A stretch of DNA of 37,438 nt from Xanthobacteraceae bacterium (GCA_020441545.1 JAGRLZ010000025.1:1-37438), one strand, 5' to 3'. Shown: positions 19,101 through 26,244, counted from the first letter of the stretch. Program-made: numbers and translations. Notes: generated from the letters alone by a model not told the origin.

Positions 19101-19381
19101 GCATCACCGAGCTGCACGTCGCCTTCTCGCGCGCCGGCGCCGACAAGACCTATGTGCAGCACATGATCGCGCGTGAGAAGGACCGGGTCTGGAAGCTGAT
19201 CGAGGACGGCGCGATCGTCTACGTCTGCGGCGACGGCGGCAAGATGGAGCCGGACGTCAAGGCGGCGCTGATGGCGATCTACCGCGAGAAGGCCGGGGCC
19301 GATGACGCCGCGGCCGCTCGCTGGATCGATGATCTCGGCACAGGCAACCGCTATGTGCTCGACGTCTGGGCGGGGGGATAG
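16148..19381 (+). CDS. Self-sufficient cytochrome P450-reductase fusion (CYP102/BM3 type)
   Basis: CYP102 enzymes hydroxylate fatty acids and similar chains with NADPH in one soluble chain. This 1077-residue protein has a P450 domain (1-460) with I-helix AGHETTS (270-276), ExxR Glu329-Arg332 and the heme loop FGNGQRACIG with Cys411; an Ala/Pro-rich linker (466-495); an FMN flavodoxin domain with LYGSNLGTAEE (501-511); and an FAD/NADPH reductase domain from about 680 with RYYSISSSP, GPGTGLAPFRGF and the C-terminal YVLDVWAGG. Phe92 (GDGLFT) matches BM3 Phe87. The BM3 carboxylate anchors Arg47 and Tyr51 align with Ala52 and Val56, so acid binding may differ. The ATG at 16148 follows GAGGGAT. Confidence 0.95.
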   Translation: MTSTNPLDPIPHPPKKPVVGNMLSIDSTAPIQNLVQLARELGPIYWLDMMGAQMIVVSGHDLVDELCDEKRFDKSVRGSLRRVRTIAGDGLFTADTKAPNWGKAHNILLQPFGNRAMQSYHPSMVDIAEQLVKKWERLNADEEVDVVHDMTALTLDTIGLCGFDYRFNSFYRRDYHPFVEALVRSLETIMMTRGLPLEKLWMQKRNRDLVADAAFMNKMVDDVIAARRGGGDSEANKDMLNAMLTGVDKVTGEQLDDVNIRFQINTFLIAGHETTSGLLSYAIYAMLKHPDVMKKAYEEVDRVFGGDLDVRPTYQQVSQLTYITQILKESLRLWPPAPAFAVSPYQDEVIGGKYKLRKGSFVLLLAAALHRDPSVWGPNPDAFDPENFSREAEAKRPVNAWKPFGNGQRACIGRGFAMHEAALALGMILQRFKLIDHNRYQLHLKETLTIKPEGFKIKVRPRLDSGRTSKGPAAAAATAKSAAPAAQARARPGHNTPLLVLYGSNLGTAEELATRIADQAEVNGFATRLAPLDETVGELPKEGGVLIFCASYNGAPPDNATQFVKWLQGDLPKDAFAGVKYAIFGCGNSDWAATYQSVPRLIDEQLAAHGAANVFERGEGNAREDLDGQFESWYAKLGPAAVKALGIDARFSRSADDAPLYQVEPVAPTVANTVASLGGAVPMKVLSSAELQNRTGPNASDRSTRHVEVELPAGVSYRAGDHLSVIPRNAPTLVDAVARRFGFQPTDQVRLQVPQGRRAQLPVGQAVSVGRLLSEFVELQQVATRKQIQIMAENTRCPMTKPTLLGLVGEDAESQERYRSEVMAKRKSVFDLLEEFPACDLPFHAYLEMLSLLAPRYYSISSSPLVEPSRCSVTVGVVEGPAASGRGTYRGICSNYMAGRRPGDTIFASVRETKAGFRLPENPATPVIMVGPGTGLAPFRGFLQERAAMMAAGTVLGPSMLFFGCRNPEQDFLYADELKGFADEGITELHVAFSRAGADKTYVQHMIAREKDRVWKLIEDGAIVYVCGDGGKMEPDVKAALMAIYREKAGADDAAAARWIDDLGTGNRYVLDVWAGG

Positions 19382-19418
19382 AGCCCCCGTTCCAATGTGA
19401 TCGGAACGGAAATGGCTC
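19381..19418. repeat. Bulged palindromic repeat, copy 1 (between convergent genes)
   Basis: The element starts GAGCC and ends GGCTC; the inside pairs CCGTTCC with GGAACGG and leaves a one-sided AAAT bulge. It starts at the last base of the P450 stop codon. The reverse complement is nearly identical to 26245-26281. It may act as a transcript end for the P450 gene. Confidence 0.8.
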
Positions 19419-19542
19419 TGGGCAGGTTTTGACGGAGACCGACATATGTCGGCCATCCGTCAGGCTCGGGCTTGTCCCGGCCATCCGCGTCTGGCGTTCC
19501 GAATCGCTGCCGCGGCTGCCGATGACAAAGCCGGGCGTGCTC

Positions 19543-20469
19543 TCACCCCGCCTTCAGCTTCGCGGTCGCCGTATTGGCGTGCTCGTCGATCGCGTCGATG
19601 ATCTGCGGCCACATCGGGATCGGCAGGGCATGGCCCATGCCGTCGATCATCAGCAGCCTGGCGCCGGGAATCGAGGCGGCGGTGTCCTTGCCGCCCTCGG
19701 GCCGCACCAGCGGATCGACGGTGCCGTGGATCACCAGCGTCGGCGCCTGCACGGTGGCGAGCCGTTCCTTGCGGCTGCCGGAGGCGAGGATCGCGCGCAA
19801 CTGCCGCACCACGCCGGCGGGATTGAGGCCGCGCTCGAAGGTGCGGATCGCGCGTTCGCGGTCGAGCACCTCGTCCTGCGGGAAGCTGCCGGCCCGCAGC
19901 AGCTTCCAGGTCTTGGCGTATCGCTGAATATACGCCTCGCGCTCCAACACCGGCGGCGCCATCAGCAGCGCGGCGGCCTCCCGGGTCGGCCCCGGCAGCT
20001 TCGGGTTGCCGGTGCTCGACATGATCGAGGTCAGGGAACGGACCCGTTCCGGAAACACGATCGCCAGTTCCTGTGCGATCATGCCACCCATCGACGCGCC
20101 GACGATATGGGCCGACCTGATCTGCAGCGCGCCGAGCAGGCCGATCACGTCATTGGCCATGTCCCGCAGCTTGTAGGGTGCGGCGACGGGAATGCGCAGG
20201 GCGCGCAGCTTGAGCAGTTCCAGTGCGCCGAGCCGCTTGCCGCCCTTCATTCGCGTCGATTTGCCGATGTCGCGGTTGTCGAACCGAATCACGCGAAAGC
20301 CGCGCGCGGCGAGCTGGCGGCAGAATTCGTCGTCCCAATGGATCATCTGGGCGCCCAGTCCCATGATGAGAACCAGCGGTTCGGCATCGGGTGAGCCGAA
20401 AATCTCGTAGCAGATCTCGATCCCATTGGCGCGGGCCGTCTGGGGCGGCTGATGCGGGACTTCAGTCAC
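19543..20469 (-). CDS. Alpha/beta hydrolase
   Basis: The 308-residue protein is an alpha/beta hydrolase with MGLGAQMIHWDDEF as oxyanion region, FDNRDIGKS, the nucleophile elbow GASMGG (Ser126), acid Asp252 in HGTVDPLV and His280 in DGMGHALP. The pattern is that of a lipase or esterase-like subgroup common in this bacterial group; the substrate is unknown. I chose the GTG at 20469 because AAGGAG lies 8 bases before it; a TTG at 20490 is in frame but the ribosome site would fall inside the gene. It is divergent from the PHA operon, and converges on the fused P450. Confidence 0.85.
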   Translation of the reverse strand: MTEVPHQPPQTARANGIEICYEIFGSPDAEPLVLIMGLGAQMIHWDDEFCRQLAARGFRVIRFDNRDIGKSTRMKGGKRLGALELLKLRALRIPVAAPYKLRDMANDVIGLLGALQIRSAHIVGASMGGMIAQELAIVFPERVRSLTSIMSSTGNPKLPGPTREAAALLMAPPVLEREAYIQRYAKTWKLLRAGSFPQDEVLDRERAIRTFERGLNPAGVVRQLRAILASGSRKERLATVQAPTLVIHGTVDPLVRPEGGKDTAASIPGARLLMIDGMGHALPIPMWPQIIDAIDEHANTATAKLKAG

Positions 20470-20918
20470 GTGGGGAACTCCTTGGATCAATAGACAAGTC
20501 GAAAGTCGGAAGGCAAGTCGAAAGTCGGAAGGAACGTCGGGATATCGAAGCCGGGACGATCGCGGGTCGAGGGCGCCCCGAATCCGGAACCTGCCTCATG
20601 ACGCAGCATCGTCAGTCGCACCCCCCGGGTTCGATAAGGACATGAGAAACTCCATGATTTCAAGCATGGCTCCAGTCCGGATGCTTGCCTGGCGGCGCCC
20701 GACGCCGACGAAGCGAACTACTGAACCACCACGCCGAAGGTATCAAGAGAGGGGCATGATGTTATTGACCATGTTGATGCAACAGTATGGAATGTCATCA
20801 AAAGAAAAGCGAGGCTGACGGTCGGGCCGGGGGTGTTTCCCGGTCGGGCCGATATGGCATCGGGTGGGGTTACGACAGGATTGCAAGCGGCGCTGACCGC
20901 AATTTGGAGGGAGTTCCC
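20470..20918. other. Divergent intergenic region before the PHA synthase operon
   Basis: No gene is supported. A 19-bp tandem duplication lies near the hydrolase start. A TTGACC box at 20765-20770 with TATGGA at 20786-20791 has a 15-base spacer, too short for a firm promoter call. The frame of the downstream gene is open from 20787, but the strong ribosome site and likely start lie at 20919. Confidence 0.45.
20495..20532. repeat. 19-bp tandem duplication
   Basis: CAAGTCGAAAGTCGGAAGG is present twice exactly at 20495-20513 and 20514-20532, just upstream of the hydrolase start. Confidence 0.9.
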
Positions 20919-21299
20919 GTGGCGGAAAAAGGTGGCGATCCAGCCGAGGTGTGGCGCAACATGCTCGGCGAGATGGAGAAGGGATTCAACACGTTCGCGA
21001 CTCAGGCGATGTCCACGCCGGAGTTCAGCCGCGTGATGAACCAGGCCGGAGGGATCGCGGCCGGCGCGCAGAAGCAGTTCGGCGAATTGATGGAGAAATA
21101 CCTTCTCGGCATGAACCTGCCGAGCCGGGCACAACTGGTGGACATGGCCGAGCGGCTCCAGGCCATCGAGGGGCAGCTCAGCGAGATCAAGGCCATGCTG
21201 TATCGGGCGCAGGGTAAATCCGGCGGGGTCGGCGGTGCCGGCGTACCGAAGCCGCCACGGACACGACGGCCCCCCTCTGCCGCGGGAGAATCGAAATGA
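20919..21299 (+). CDS. Very small PhaE/PhaR-like PHA synthase partner
   Basis: The 126-residue protein starts at a GTG preceded by GGAGGGAG at 7 bases. It is helical: residues 7-60 contain VWRNMLGEMEKGF and a Gln/Ala-rich helix, then comes EKYLLGMNLPSRAQLVDMAE and a heptad-like LQAIEGQLSEIKAML segment (coiled coil), and a Pro/Arg/Lys-rich tail. The LGxNLPSRxQ(L/V) block followed by a coiled coil is what I know from PhaE and PhaR, the partners of class III and IV PHA synthases, and from phasins. It is far shorter than PhaE (about 360) or PhaR (about 200). The stop overlaps the phaC start by ATGA, which strongly supports a working partnership. Confidence 0.7.
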   Translation: MAEKGGDPAEVWRNMLGEMEKGFNTFATQAMSTPEFSRVMNQAGGIAAGAQKQFGELMEKYLLGMNLPSRAQLVDMAERLQAIEGQLSEIKAMLYRAQGKSGGVGGAGVPKPPRTRRPPSAAGESK

Positions 21300-22426
21300 A
21301 TGTCGCCTCAAATCCAGCAAGTTCCAAGAATCCGGCCGGTTCCCCTCCGGCAGGTTCCCCGCTGAATTTCACCGCGGTGCCGGAGCGCATCCAGGCCGAG
21401 GTCCAGCGCGCCATCCAGCGCAGCATCAAGGGCGTCGAATACATCGCCTCGTCGGGGCCGACGCCGGGTGTGACGCCGAAGGACACCATCCTCTCGCGCG
21501 GCACGATGCAGCTCTATCACTACCGCCCGATGGCCGACGAAATCTACCGCATCCCGGTGCTGATCGTGATGGCCACCACCAACCGCGGCTATATCCTCGA
21601 CCTGGCGCCGGGGCAGAGCCTCGTCGAGTTTCTTCTCAAGCGCGGATACGACGTCTACATGCTCGACTGGACGGCGCCGAAACCGGAGGAGAAGCACCTC
21701 AAGCTCGACGACTACGTCCTCGGCTTCATCCCCGAATGCATCCGCATGGTGCAGGAGGAATCGGGCGAAACCGACATCAACCTCATCGGCTATTGCGCCG
21801 GCGGAATGCTGTCGACGCTGTATGCGTCGCTGCATACCGAAGGACCGCTGAAGAACCTGGTCTGCTTCACGACGCCGATCGACTTCACCCAGATGAAGCT
21901 GTTCCAGAATTTCTCCGACCGCCGTTACTTCGACGTCGACCGGCTGGTGGACAGCGTCGGCAACGTGCCGGCCGAAATGATCGTGGCGTCGTTCGACATG
22001 CTGCGGCCGGCGGCCCGTGCGGTCGGGCAGGTCCAGTTGTGGGAAAACATCTGGAACGACCAGTACGTCAAGTCCTACCGGATGATGGACAAATGGGGGA
22101 ACGATACCCTGCCGCTGGCGGGCGAATATTTCCGCCAGATGACCAAGGACCTGATGTGGGAGAACAAGATCTTCAACGACACGATGACCATCGGCGGCCG
22201 CGAGGCTGTTCTTTCGAACATCAAGGTGCCGATCCTCCACGTCGTCGCCCAGCACGATCATATCGTGCCCTACGAGGCGTCGCGGCATCTGATCGCGAAG
22301 GTCGGATCGACCGACAAAGAGGAGGTCATGCTCAAGGGTGGACATGTCAGCATTGCCGCTGGCGCCAACGCGGTCAAACGGATGTGGCCGAAACTCGATT
22401 CATGGTTAGGTGAGAGATCAGTATGA
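21296..22426 (+). CDS. phaC: Class III-like poly(3-hydroxyalkanoate) synthase
   Basis: PhaC joins 3-hydroxyacyl-CoA units into storage polyester at the granule surface. At 376 residues it has the size of class III (or IV) PhaC, much shorter than the roughly 600-residue class I enzymes. The lipase-like box is GYCAGG with nucleophile Cys167; Asp321 (QHDHIVP) and His350 (GGHVSI) complete the triad. Family blocks DWTAPKPEEKHLKLDDYV and ENKIFND are present. It overlaps the small partner gene at ATGA and the acetyltransferase gene at ATGA, so three genes are translated as a coupled unit. Class III enzymes need a partner, which fits the gene before it. Confidence 0.93.
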   Translation: MNVASNPASSKNPAGSPPAGSPLNFTAVPERIQAEVQRAIQRSIKGVEYIASSGPTPGVTPKDTILSRGTMQLYHYRPMADEIYRIPVLIVMATTNRGYILDLAPGQSLVEFLLKRGYDVYMLDWTAPKPEEKHLKLDDYVLGFIPECIRMVQEESGETDINLIGYCAGGMLSTLYASLHTEGPLKNLVCFTTPIDFTQMKLFQNFSDRRYFDVDRLVDSVGNVPAEMIVASFDMLRPAARAVGQVQLWENIWNDQYVKSYRMMDKWGNDTLPLAGEYFRQMTKDLMWENKIFNDTMTIGGREAVLSNIKVPILHVVAQHDHIVPYEASRHLIAKVGSTDKEEVMLKGGHVSIAAGANAVKRMWPKLDSWLGERSV

Positions 22427-23022
22427 GCAATTCCGAACGACGTTCTTATCCGCAGAAGGTGACCACCGAGGCCGGGCCGATCGAGTTCCGCCTGATGGGG
22501 GCGGCCGACGAGGCGGCGGTGCTCGCCTTCGCGCGCGAGCTTCCGGTGCATGACCTGCTGTTCCTGCCGCGCAACATTTCCGAGCCCAAGGTGCTGACCG
22601 CCTGGGTCCGGGAGATCGAGCGCGGCACCATCACCAGCCTGCTGGCCTGGAAGGGCGACAAGGTGGTGGGCTGCGGCACCATCGTCTGTGACGTGCATTC
22701 GTGGTCGCCTCACGTCGGCGGCATCCGCATGGTGGTTTCCACCGACGTGCGCGGGCTCGGGGTGGGAAGGGCGCTGACCCAGGAAACCTTCGCGCTGGCG
22801 CTGTCGATGGGCCTCGAGAAGCTGGTCGCGCAGATGACGGTGGACCAGACCGGCGCCATCGCCATCTTCGAGGGGCTGGGCTTCAAGGCCGAGGCCCTGC
22901 TGCGCGACCATGTGCGCGATCGCGATGGCGGCCTCCACGACATCGTGGTGCTCGGCCATAACGTCGCGCAGGTCCGGGCAAAGCTCGAAGCGTACGGTGT
23001 GCCCGGCGCGGTCGGGGCATAA
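22423..23022 (+). CDS. GNAT-family N-acetyltransferase
   Basis: The 199-residue protein has the GNAT acetyl-CoA-binding block RMVVSTDVRGLGVGRALTQ (about residues 102-120) and the later EGLGFKAEALLRDHV segment seen in this superfamily. The N-terminal part has IEFRLMGAADEAAVLAFARE. Its acceptor is unknown. The ATG overlaps the phaC stop (ATGA), so the enzyme is probably made together with the PHA synthase; it might acylate the synthase, the partner or a granule protein, or recognise an acyl-CoA, but this is inference. About 160 non-coding bases separate it from the phasin gene, which has its own predicted promoter. Confidence 0.85.
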   Translation: MSNSERRSYPQKVTTEAGPIEFRLMGAADEAAVLAFARELPVHDLLFLPRNISEPKVLTAWVREIERGTITSLLAWKGDKVVGCGTIVCDVHSWSPHVGGIRMVVSTDVRGLGVGRALTQETFALALSMGLEKLVAQMTVDQTGAIAIFEGLGFKAEALLRDHVRDRDGGLHDIVVLGHNVAQVRAKLEAYGVPGAVGA

Positions 23023-23051
23023 GCCATTGTACTGACATAGTTTTCAGTAGT

Positions 23052-23065
23052 TCACAAGTTTGTGA
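23052..23065. promoter_or_regulatory. Small palindrome beside the phasin operator
   Basis: TCACAA and TTGTGA form a 6-bp inverted repeat around GT and abut the large palindrome at 23065. It could be a second regulator site. This is a weak call. Confidence 0.3.
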
Positions 23066-23100
23066 TTTTGCGATGCAATAGAGATATTGCATCGCAAAAT
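23065..23100. promoter_or_regulatory. 36-bp perfect palindrome with two TTGC-N3-GCAA sites (likely PhaR operator)
   Basis: Two 16-base arms are exact inverses around GAGA. Each arm contains its own dyad, TTGCGATGCAA at 23068-23078 and TTGCATCGCAA at 23087-23097, so there are two identical half-turn sites facing each other. PhaR repressors of PHA-storing proteobacteria bind TGC/GCA-type dyads in phasin promoters; a doublet in this place fits that role. The right arm covers the predicted -35 box of the phasin gene, so a bound protein would block RNA polymerase. No PhaR gene is in the window. Confidence 0.65.
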
Positions 23101-23115
23101 AGTTTGTGCCATATA
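23087..23115 (+). promoter_or_regulatory. Predicted sigma70-type promoter of the phasin gene
   Basis: TTGCAT at 23087-23092 and CATATA at 23110-23115 are 17 bases apart, the best spacing for a housekeeping promoter, about 68 bases before the phasin ATG. The -35 box lies inside the right arm of the palindrome. Confidence 0.55.
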
Positions 23116-23182
23116 CCTCTCACCCCCGGGCCAGACCGGACGGGCCGAGCCCATAGCTCAAACCTGAGGATGGAGACAGACC

Positions 23183-23668
23183 ATGACCAACGAAACCAAT
23201 GCAGTGATCAACGGCGTGAAGGAAGCTTTCACCCCCGTCACCGACGCGCTCAAGAACATCCAGAAGCTGGACGTTCCCGAGGCCGCGCGGGACTTCGTGA
23301 AGCGCGCCGCCAACAACGCCAAGGATCGCGCCGCCGACATCCACGAGGGTTCGGAGAAGATCACCAGCGCGATCGAGGCCGCCGTGACCAACTCGGTCAG
23401 CGAGAACGCCAAGATCAGCCGCGCTGTCCAGCAGGCGATCCATCAGGATACCGAAGCCTTCTTCAACGGCATCGAGAAGCTTGCCGGTGCGAAGTCCTTC
23501 GAGGAAGCCTTCCAGATCCAGTCCGATCTGGTCCGTGCCCGCGGCGAGGTGTTCGTGAACCGCGCGAAGACGATCGGCACGTATGTTGCCAAGCTCGTCA
23601 CCAACGGCGCGAAGGACGTCCAGGAGAATTTCTCCAAGGTTGCCGCCAGCTACAACAAGGCCGCCTGA
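23183..23668 (+). CDS. Phasin family protein (PHA granule-associated)
   Basis: Phasins coat PHA granules and control their size and number. The 161-residue protein is almost wholly helical and rich in Ala, Lys and Glu, with no cysteine. It has ARDFVKRAANNAKDRAADI, a central TEAFFNGIEKLAGAKSFEEA and the phasin core QSDLVRARGEVFVNRAKTIG, followed by a VQENFSKVA end. Size and pattern fit the alphaproteobacterial phasin family. The ATG follows GGAG at about 9 bases. It has its own predicted promoter with a PhaR-like operator and is followed 30 bases later by a strong terminator, so it forms a one-gene transcription unit next to the PHA synthase operon. Confidence 0.92.
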   Translation: MTNETNAVINGVKEAFTPVTDALKNIQKLDVPEAARDFVKRAANNAKDRAADIHEGSEKITSAIEAAVTNSVSENAKISRAVQQAIHQDTEAFFNGIEKLAGAKSFEEAFQIQSDLVRARGEVFVNRAKTIGTYVAKLVTNGAKDVQENFSKVAASYNKAA

Positions 23669-23697
23669 TTTCTTCGAGACCACCACCGACGATCCAG

Positions 23698-23725
23698 GGC
23701 CCGCAGTCTTGCGGGCCTTTTTTTT
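23698..23725 (+). terminator. Rho-independent terminator of the phasin gene
   Basis: GGCCCGCA and TGCGGGCC form a perfect 8-bp GC-rich stem with loop GTCT, followed by eight T (23718-23725). Confidence 0.93.
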
Positions 23726-23790
23726 GGATACGCAACAGCACGCTTTTGCTATCACGACATGGCGTGTCCGCCGTTTGCTGGTGACGGGTC

Positions 23791-25068
23791 ATGACGTTCG
23801 AAAAGTCGCGTGCATCGCATCCCGAAGCCGACGCCGCGGCGGCGCGGGACTTGTGGCGGGTGAAGCTGCTGGCGATGTTGTCGCTGGTCGCCTGCCTTGC
23901 GATCTTCATCGTCGCCAAGCTGTTCGCGCATGTGCATCCGGTGGTCGGCTTCGTCGGCGCGTTCGCGGAGGCCGCAACCGTCGGCGGCCTTGCCGACTGG
24001 TATGCGGTGGTCGCGCTGTTCCGGCATCCCCTGGGACTTCCGATTCCCCACACCGCCATCATCCAGAACAACCAGGACAGGATGGCCGACAAGCTCGGGC
24101 AGTTCATCGAGGAACACTTTCTCGATGCCGCGCCGATCGAGGCCAAGCTGCGCCAGATCGATTTCGCCTCCTTCATGGCGGCGTGGATGAACGACCGCAA
24201 GCGCGGCGCCGATCTCGCGCGCTTCGTGCTGCGGCTGCTGCCGGAAGCGGTGAGCGCCACGGAAACGTCGGGACTGGTGAAATATGCGACGCGCCGCGTG
24301 ATGGCGCAGTTGCAGTCCGTCAACCTGGCGCCGGTCGCGACCGAAACGCTGCGCGCCTTCGTCAGGGAAGGGCGGCATCGCGAACTGCTCGACGATCTGC
24401 TTGCCGCCATTCACGGCGCGCTGACGCAACAGGAAACCATGACGGCGTTCCGCGCCAAGGTGCGCGACGAACTGCCGACGCTGCTGAAATGGTATCGGGC
24501 CGACGCATTTCTGGTGAAGCGGATCATGGCGTCGGCGACCGCCTTCTTCGACGAGGTGCGCGCCGATCCGAACCATCCGTTCCGCGACGAATTCGATCGC
24601 ATGGTGCTGTCCTTCGTCGACAGGATCGGCAACGATCCGGCGTATGTACAACGCCTCGACGACCTGAAGAGCGACCTGCTTGCGCGGCCCGAGCTGGCCA
24701 GCCTGGCGCGCGGCATCTGGTCGAGCGCGAAGGCGTTCATCGAGAGAAGCGCGTCGGGCGACTCGAGCGTGTTGCAGCATCATCTCACCAACGTCTTCAT
24801 CGAAGCGGGCAGGGTGCTGGCGAGTGATGACGAGATCCGGGCGGAGATCAACAACGGCGTGGTCATGGTGCTGTGCAAGTTCATCGCCGAACAGAAGAGT
24901 GGCGTTTCCACGTTCATCGCCGATCAGATGAAGACCTGGGACATGAAGCAACTCATCTCCGTCATCGAAATGAACGTCGGCAAGGATCTGCAATACATTC
25001 GTTTCAACGGCATGCTGATCGGCGGTCTCGTCGGGCTCGCGCTGCATGCGATCGAGGTCCTGCTGTAG
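23791..25068 (+). CDS. DUF445 family membrane protein
   Basis: The 425-residue protein has an N-terminal membrane segment near residues 25-45, the DUF445 block FVGAFAEAATVGGLADWYAV with LFRHPLGLPIPHTAIIQNNQ (about 53-92), a long helical soluble region and a C-terminal membrane segment (about 405-424). The family is widespread (YjiN-like) and its role is unknown; it is thought to sit in the inner membrane with a large helical domain. The ATG at 23791 lies 66 bases after the phasin terminator. An upstream promoter is not obvious. There is no link to PHA beyond position. Confidence 0.88.
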   Translation: MTFEKSRASHPEADAAAARDLWRVKLLAMLSLVACLAIFIVAKLFAHVHPVVGFVGAFAEAATVGGLADWYAVVALFRHPLGLPIPHTAIIQNNQDRMADKLGQFIEEHFLDAAPIEAKLRQIDFASFMAAWMNDRKRGADLARFVLRLLPEAVSATETSGLVKYATRRVMAQLQSVNLAPVATETLRAFVREGRHRELLDDLLAAIHGALTQQETMTAFRAKVRDELPTLLKWYRADAFLVKRIMASATAFFDEVRADPNHPFRDEFDRMVLSFVDRIGNDPAYVQRLDDLKSDLLARPELASLARGIWSSAKAFIERSASGDSSVLQHHLTNVFIEAGRVLASDDEIRAEINNGVVMVLCKFIAEQKSGVSTFIADQMKTWDMKQLISVIEMNVGKDLQYIRFNGMLIGGLVGLALHAIEVLL

Positions 25069-25398
25069 CGATTGCGCGTCGAATCATGCCGGTTTGGGGG
25101 GCGATGCGGCTTTGCAACACAAGCCGCGAAACGTCGGTCAAGCCGCTTGAATTCATAAAAAACGCTGCCTAGCTTATGCAGATGACGGCGCTGCGTCGTC
25201 GAAACGTATCGACCTCCAGTGGGGTGGATTCGACATTCGCTACCCATTCTCGCGGTTGCCCGCCTTGGCGGTTGGCCGGGAAAGCAAATGTCCAATCCGG
25301 AACTTCACTGGAATTATCCAGCTGGAATTGTCCGGCAGGAATCGTTCAGCAGGCTGCCAGCCTCGGGGAGGCTGAGCCGGTTGCGAAAGGAAATTTGG
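25069..25398. other. Intergenic region before the PGAP1-like hydrolase
   Basis: No gene is supported. The frame of the hydrolase is open back to 25219, but that stretch has a composition unlike a gene and carries the degenerate repeat 25309-25350; the ribosome site AAAGGA lies only before 25399. No clear promoter was seen. Confidence 0.5.
25309..25350. repeat. 14-bp degenerate tandem repeat, three copies
   Basis: TGGAATTATCCAGC, TGGAATTGTCCGGC and AGGAATCGTTCAGC follow one another. The first two match at 12 of 14 bases; the third is weaker. Confidence 0.6.
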
Positions 25399-26169
25399 AT
25401 GACCGCTACTGCTCAGACGTTGTCTCCGCCGTCGAAGACCCTGATGTTCCTCGAGGGACGGGCACTCTCGGAATTCGGTGCGTTCCTTGGCTCGCTTCCG
25501 TTGCTCGGCCTTCTGCCGCGCGGCGATGGCCACCCTGTGCTCGTGCTGCCGGGTCTGATGGCCAGCGATTCGTCGACGCGCGCGTTGCGTGCCGTGCTCA
25601 AGGCCCGCGGCTATGCCGTGAAGGGCTGGGGACTCGGGCGCAACTACGGATTGCGCGACGGCGTGCAGGAGAGCGTCATCGACCTGCTCACGGACATGCA
25701 TGAGACGCACGGCCGCAAGGTCAGCCTCGTCGGCTGGAGCCTGGGCGGCCTCTATGCACGGCAGCTTGCCAAGATGATGCCGGAGCGCGTGCGTTCGGTG
25801 GTCACGCTCGGCAGCCCGTTCGCGGCCGGGCCGCATTCGACCAATGCATGGCGCGTCTACGAGTTCACCAGCGGCAAGCGCGCGGAGGAGGCCGACGAGC
25901 ATTTCGGCGGCGCGCTGTCCGTGGCGCCGCCCGTTCCGACCACGGCGATCTTCAGCCGCACCGACGGCGTGTGCGCGTGGCAAGGCTGCATGGAGAAGAC
26001 CTCGGCGCTGTCCGAAAGCATCGAGGTCGACAGCAGCCATTGCGGCATGGGCCATCATCCGGCCGCGATCTACGCGATCGCCGACCGCCTGGCGCAGCCG
26101 GAAGGCGACTGGAAGCCGTTCGAGCGGAGCGGCCATTGCAACCTGGTGTTTCCGGATCCGCACCGCTGA
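25399..26169 (+). CDS. Alpha/beta hydrolase, PGAP1/lipase-like
   Basis: The 256-residue protein has the lipase-like pattern VLVLPGLMASDSSTRALR at about residues 47-64, a GWGLGRNYG block and the nucleophile elbow GWSLGG (Ser114), with TLGSPFAAGP after it. The acid is probably in FSRTDGVCAW and the histidine in DSSHCGMGHHP. Such proteins are annotated as PGAP1-like or esterase/lipase-like; the substrate is unknown. The GVCAWQGC segment offers two cysteines. The ATG at 25399 follows AAAGGA at 8 bases. It ends 31 bases before a strong terminator and so is probably the last gene of its transcript. Confidence 0.82.
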   Translation: MTATAQTLSPPSKTLMFLEGRALSEFGAFLGSLPLLGLLPRGDGHPVLVLPGLMASDSSTRALRAVLKARGYAVKGWGLGRNYGLRDGVQESVIDLLTDMHETHGRKVSLVGWSLGGLYARQLAKMMPERVRSVVTLGSPFAAGPHSTNAWRVYEFTSGKRAEEADEHFGGALSVAPPVPTTAIFSRTDGVCAWQGCMEKTSALSESIEVDSSHCGMGHHPAAIYAIADRLAQPEGDWKPFERSGHCNLVFPDPHR

Positions 26170-26200
26170 CACCGGCCGACATTTTACCGAAACGGATTGA

Positions 26201-26236
26201 AGCGATGCCCGGAGAAATCCGGGCATCGCTTTTTTT
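26201..26236 (+). terminator. Rho-independent terminator of the hydrolase gene
   Basis: A perfect 13-bp stem (AGCGATGCCCGGA with its inverse) closes a GAAA tetraloop and is followed by a T-run to 26236. It faces the end of speE, 108 bases away. Confidence 0.93.
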
Positions 26237-26244
26237 GTGAGTTG

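Noticed and set aside
20765-20791. Promoter for the PHA synthase operon (TTGACC, TATGGA)
   Set aside because: The spacer is 15 bases, too short for a confident sigma70 call, and no second feature supports it.
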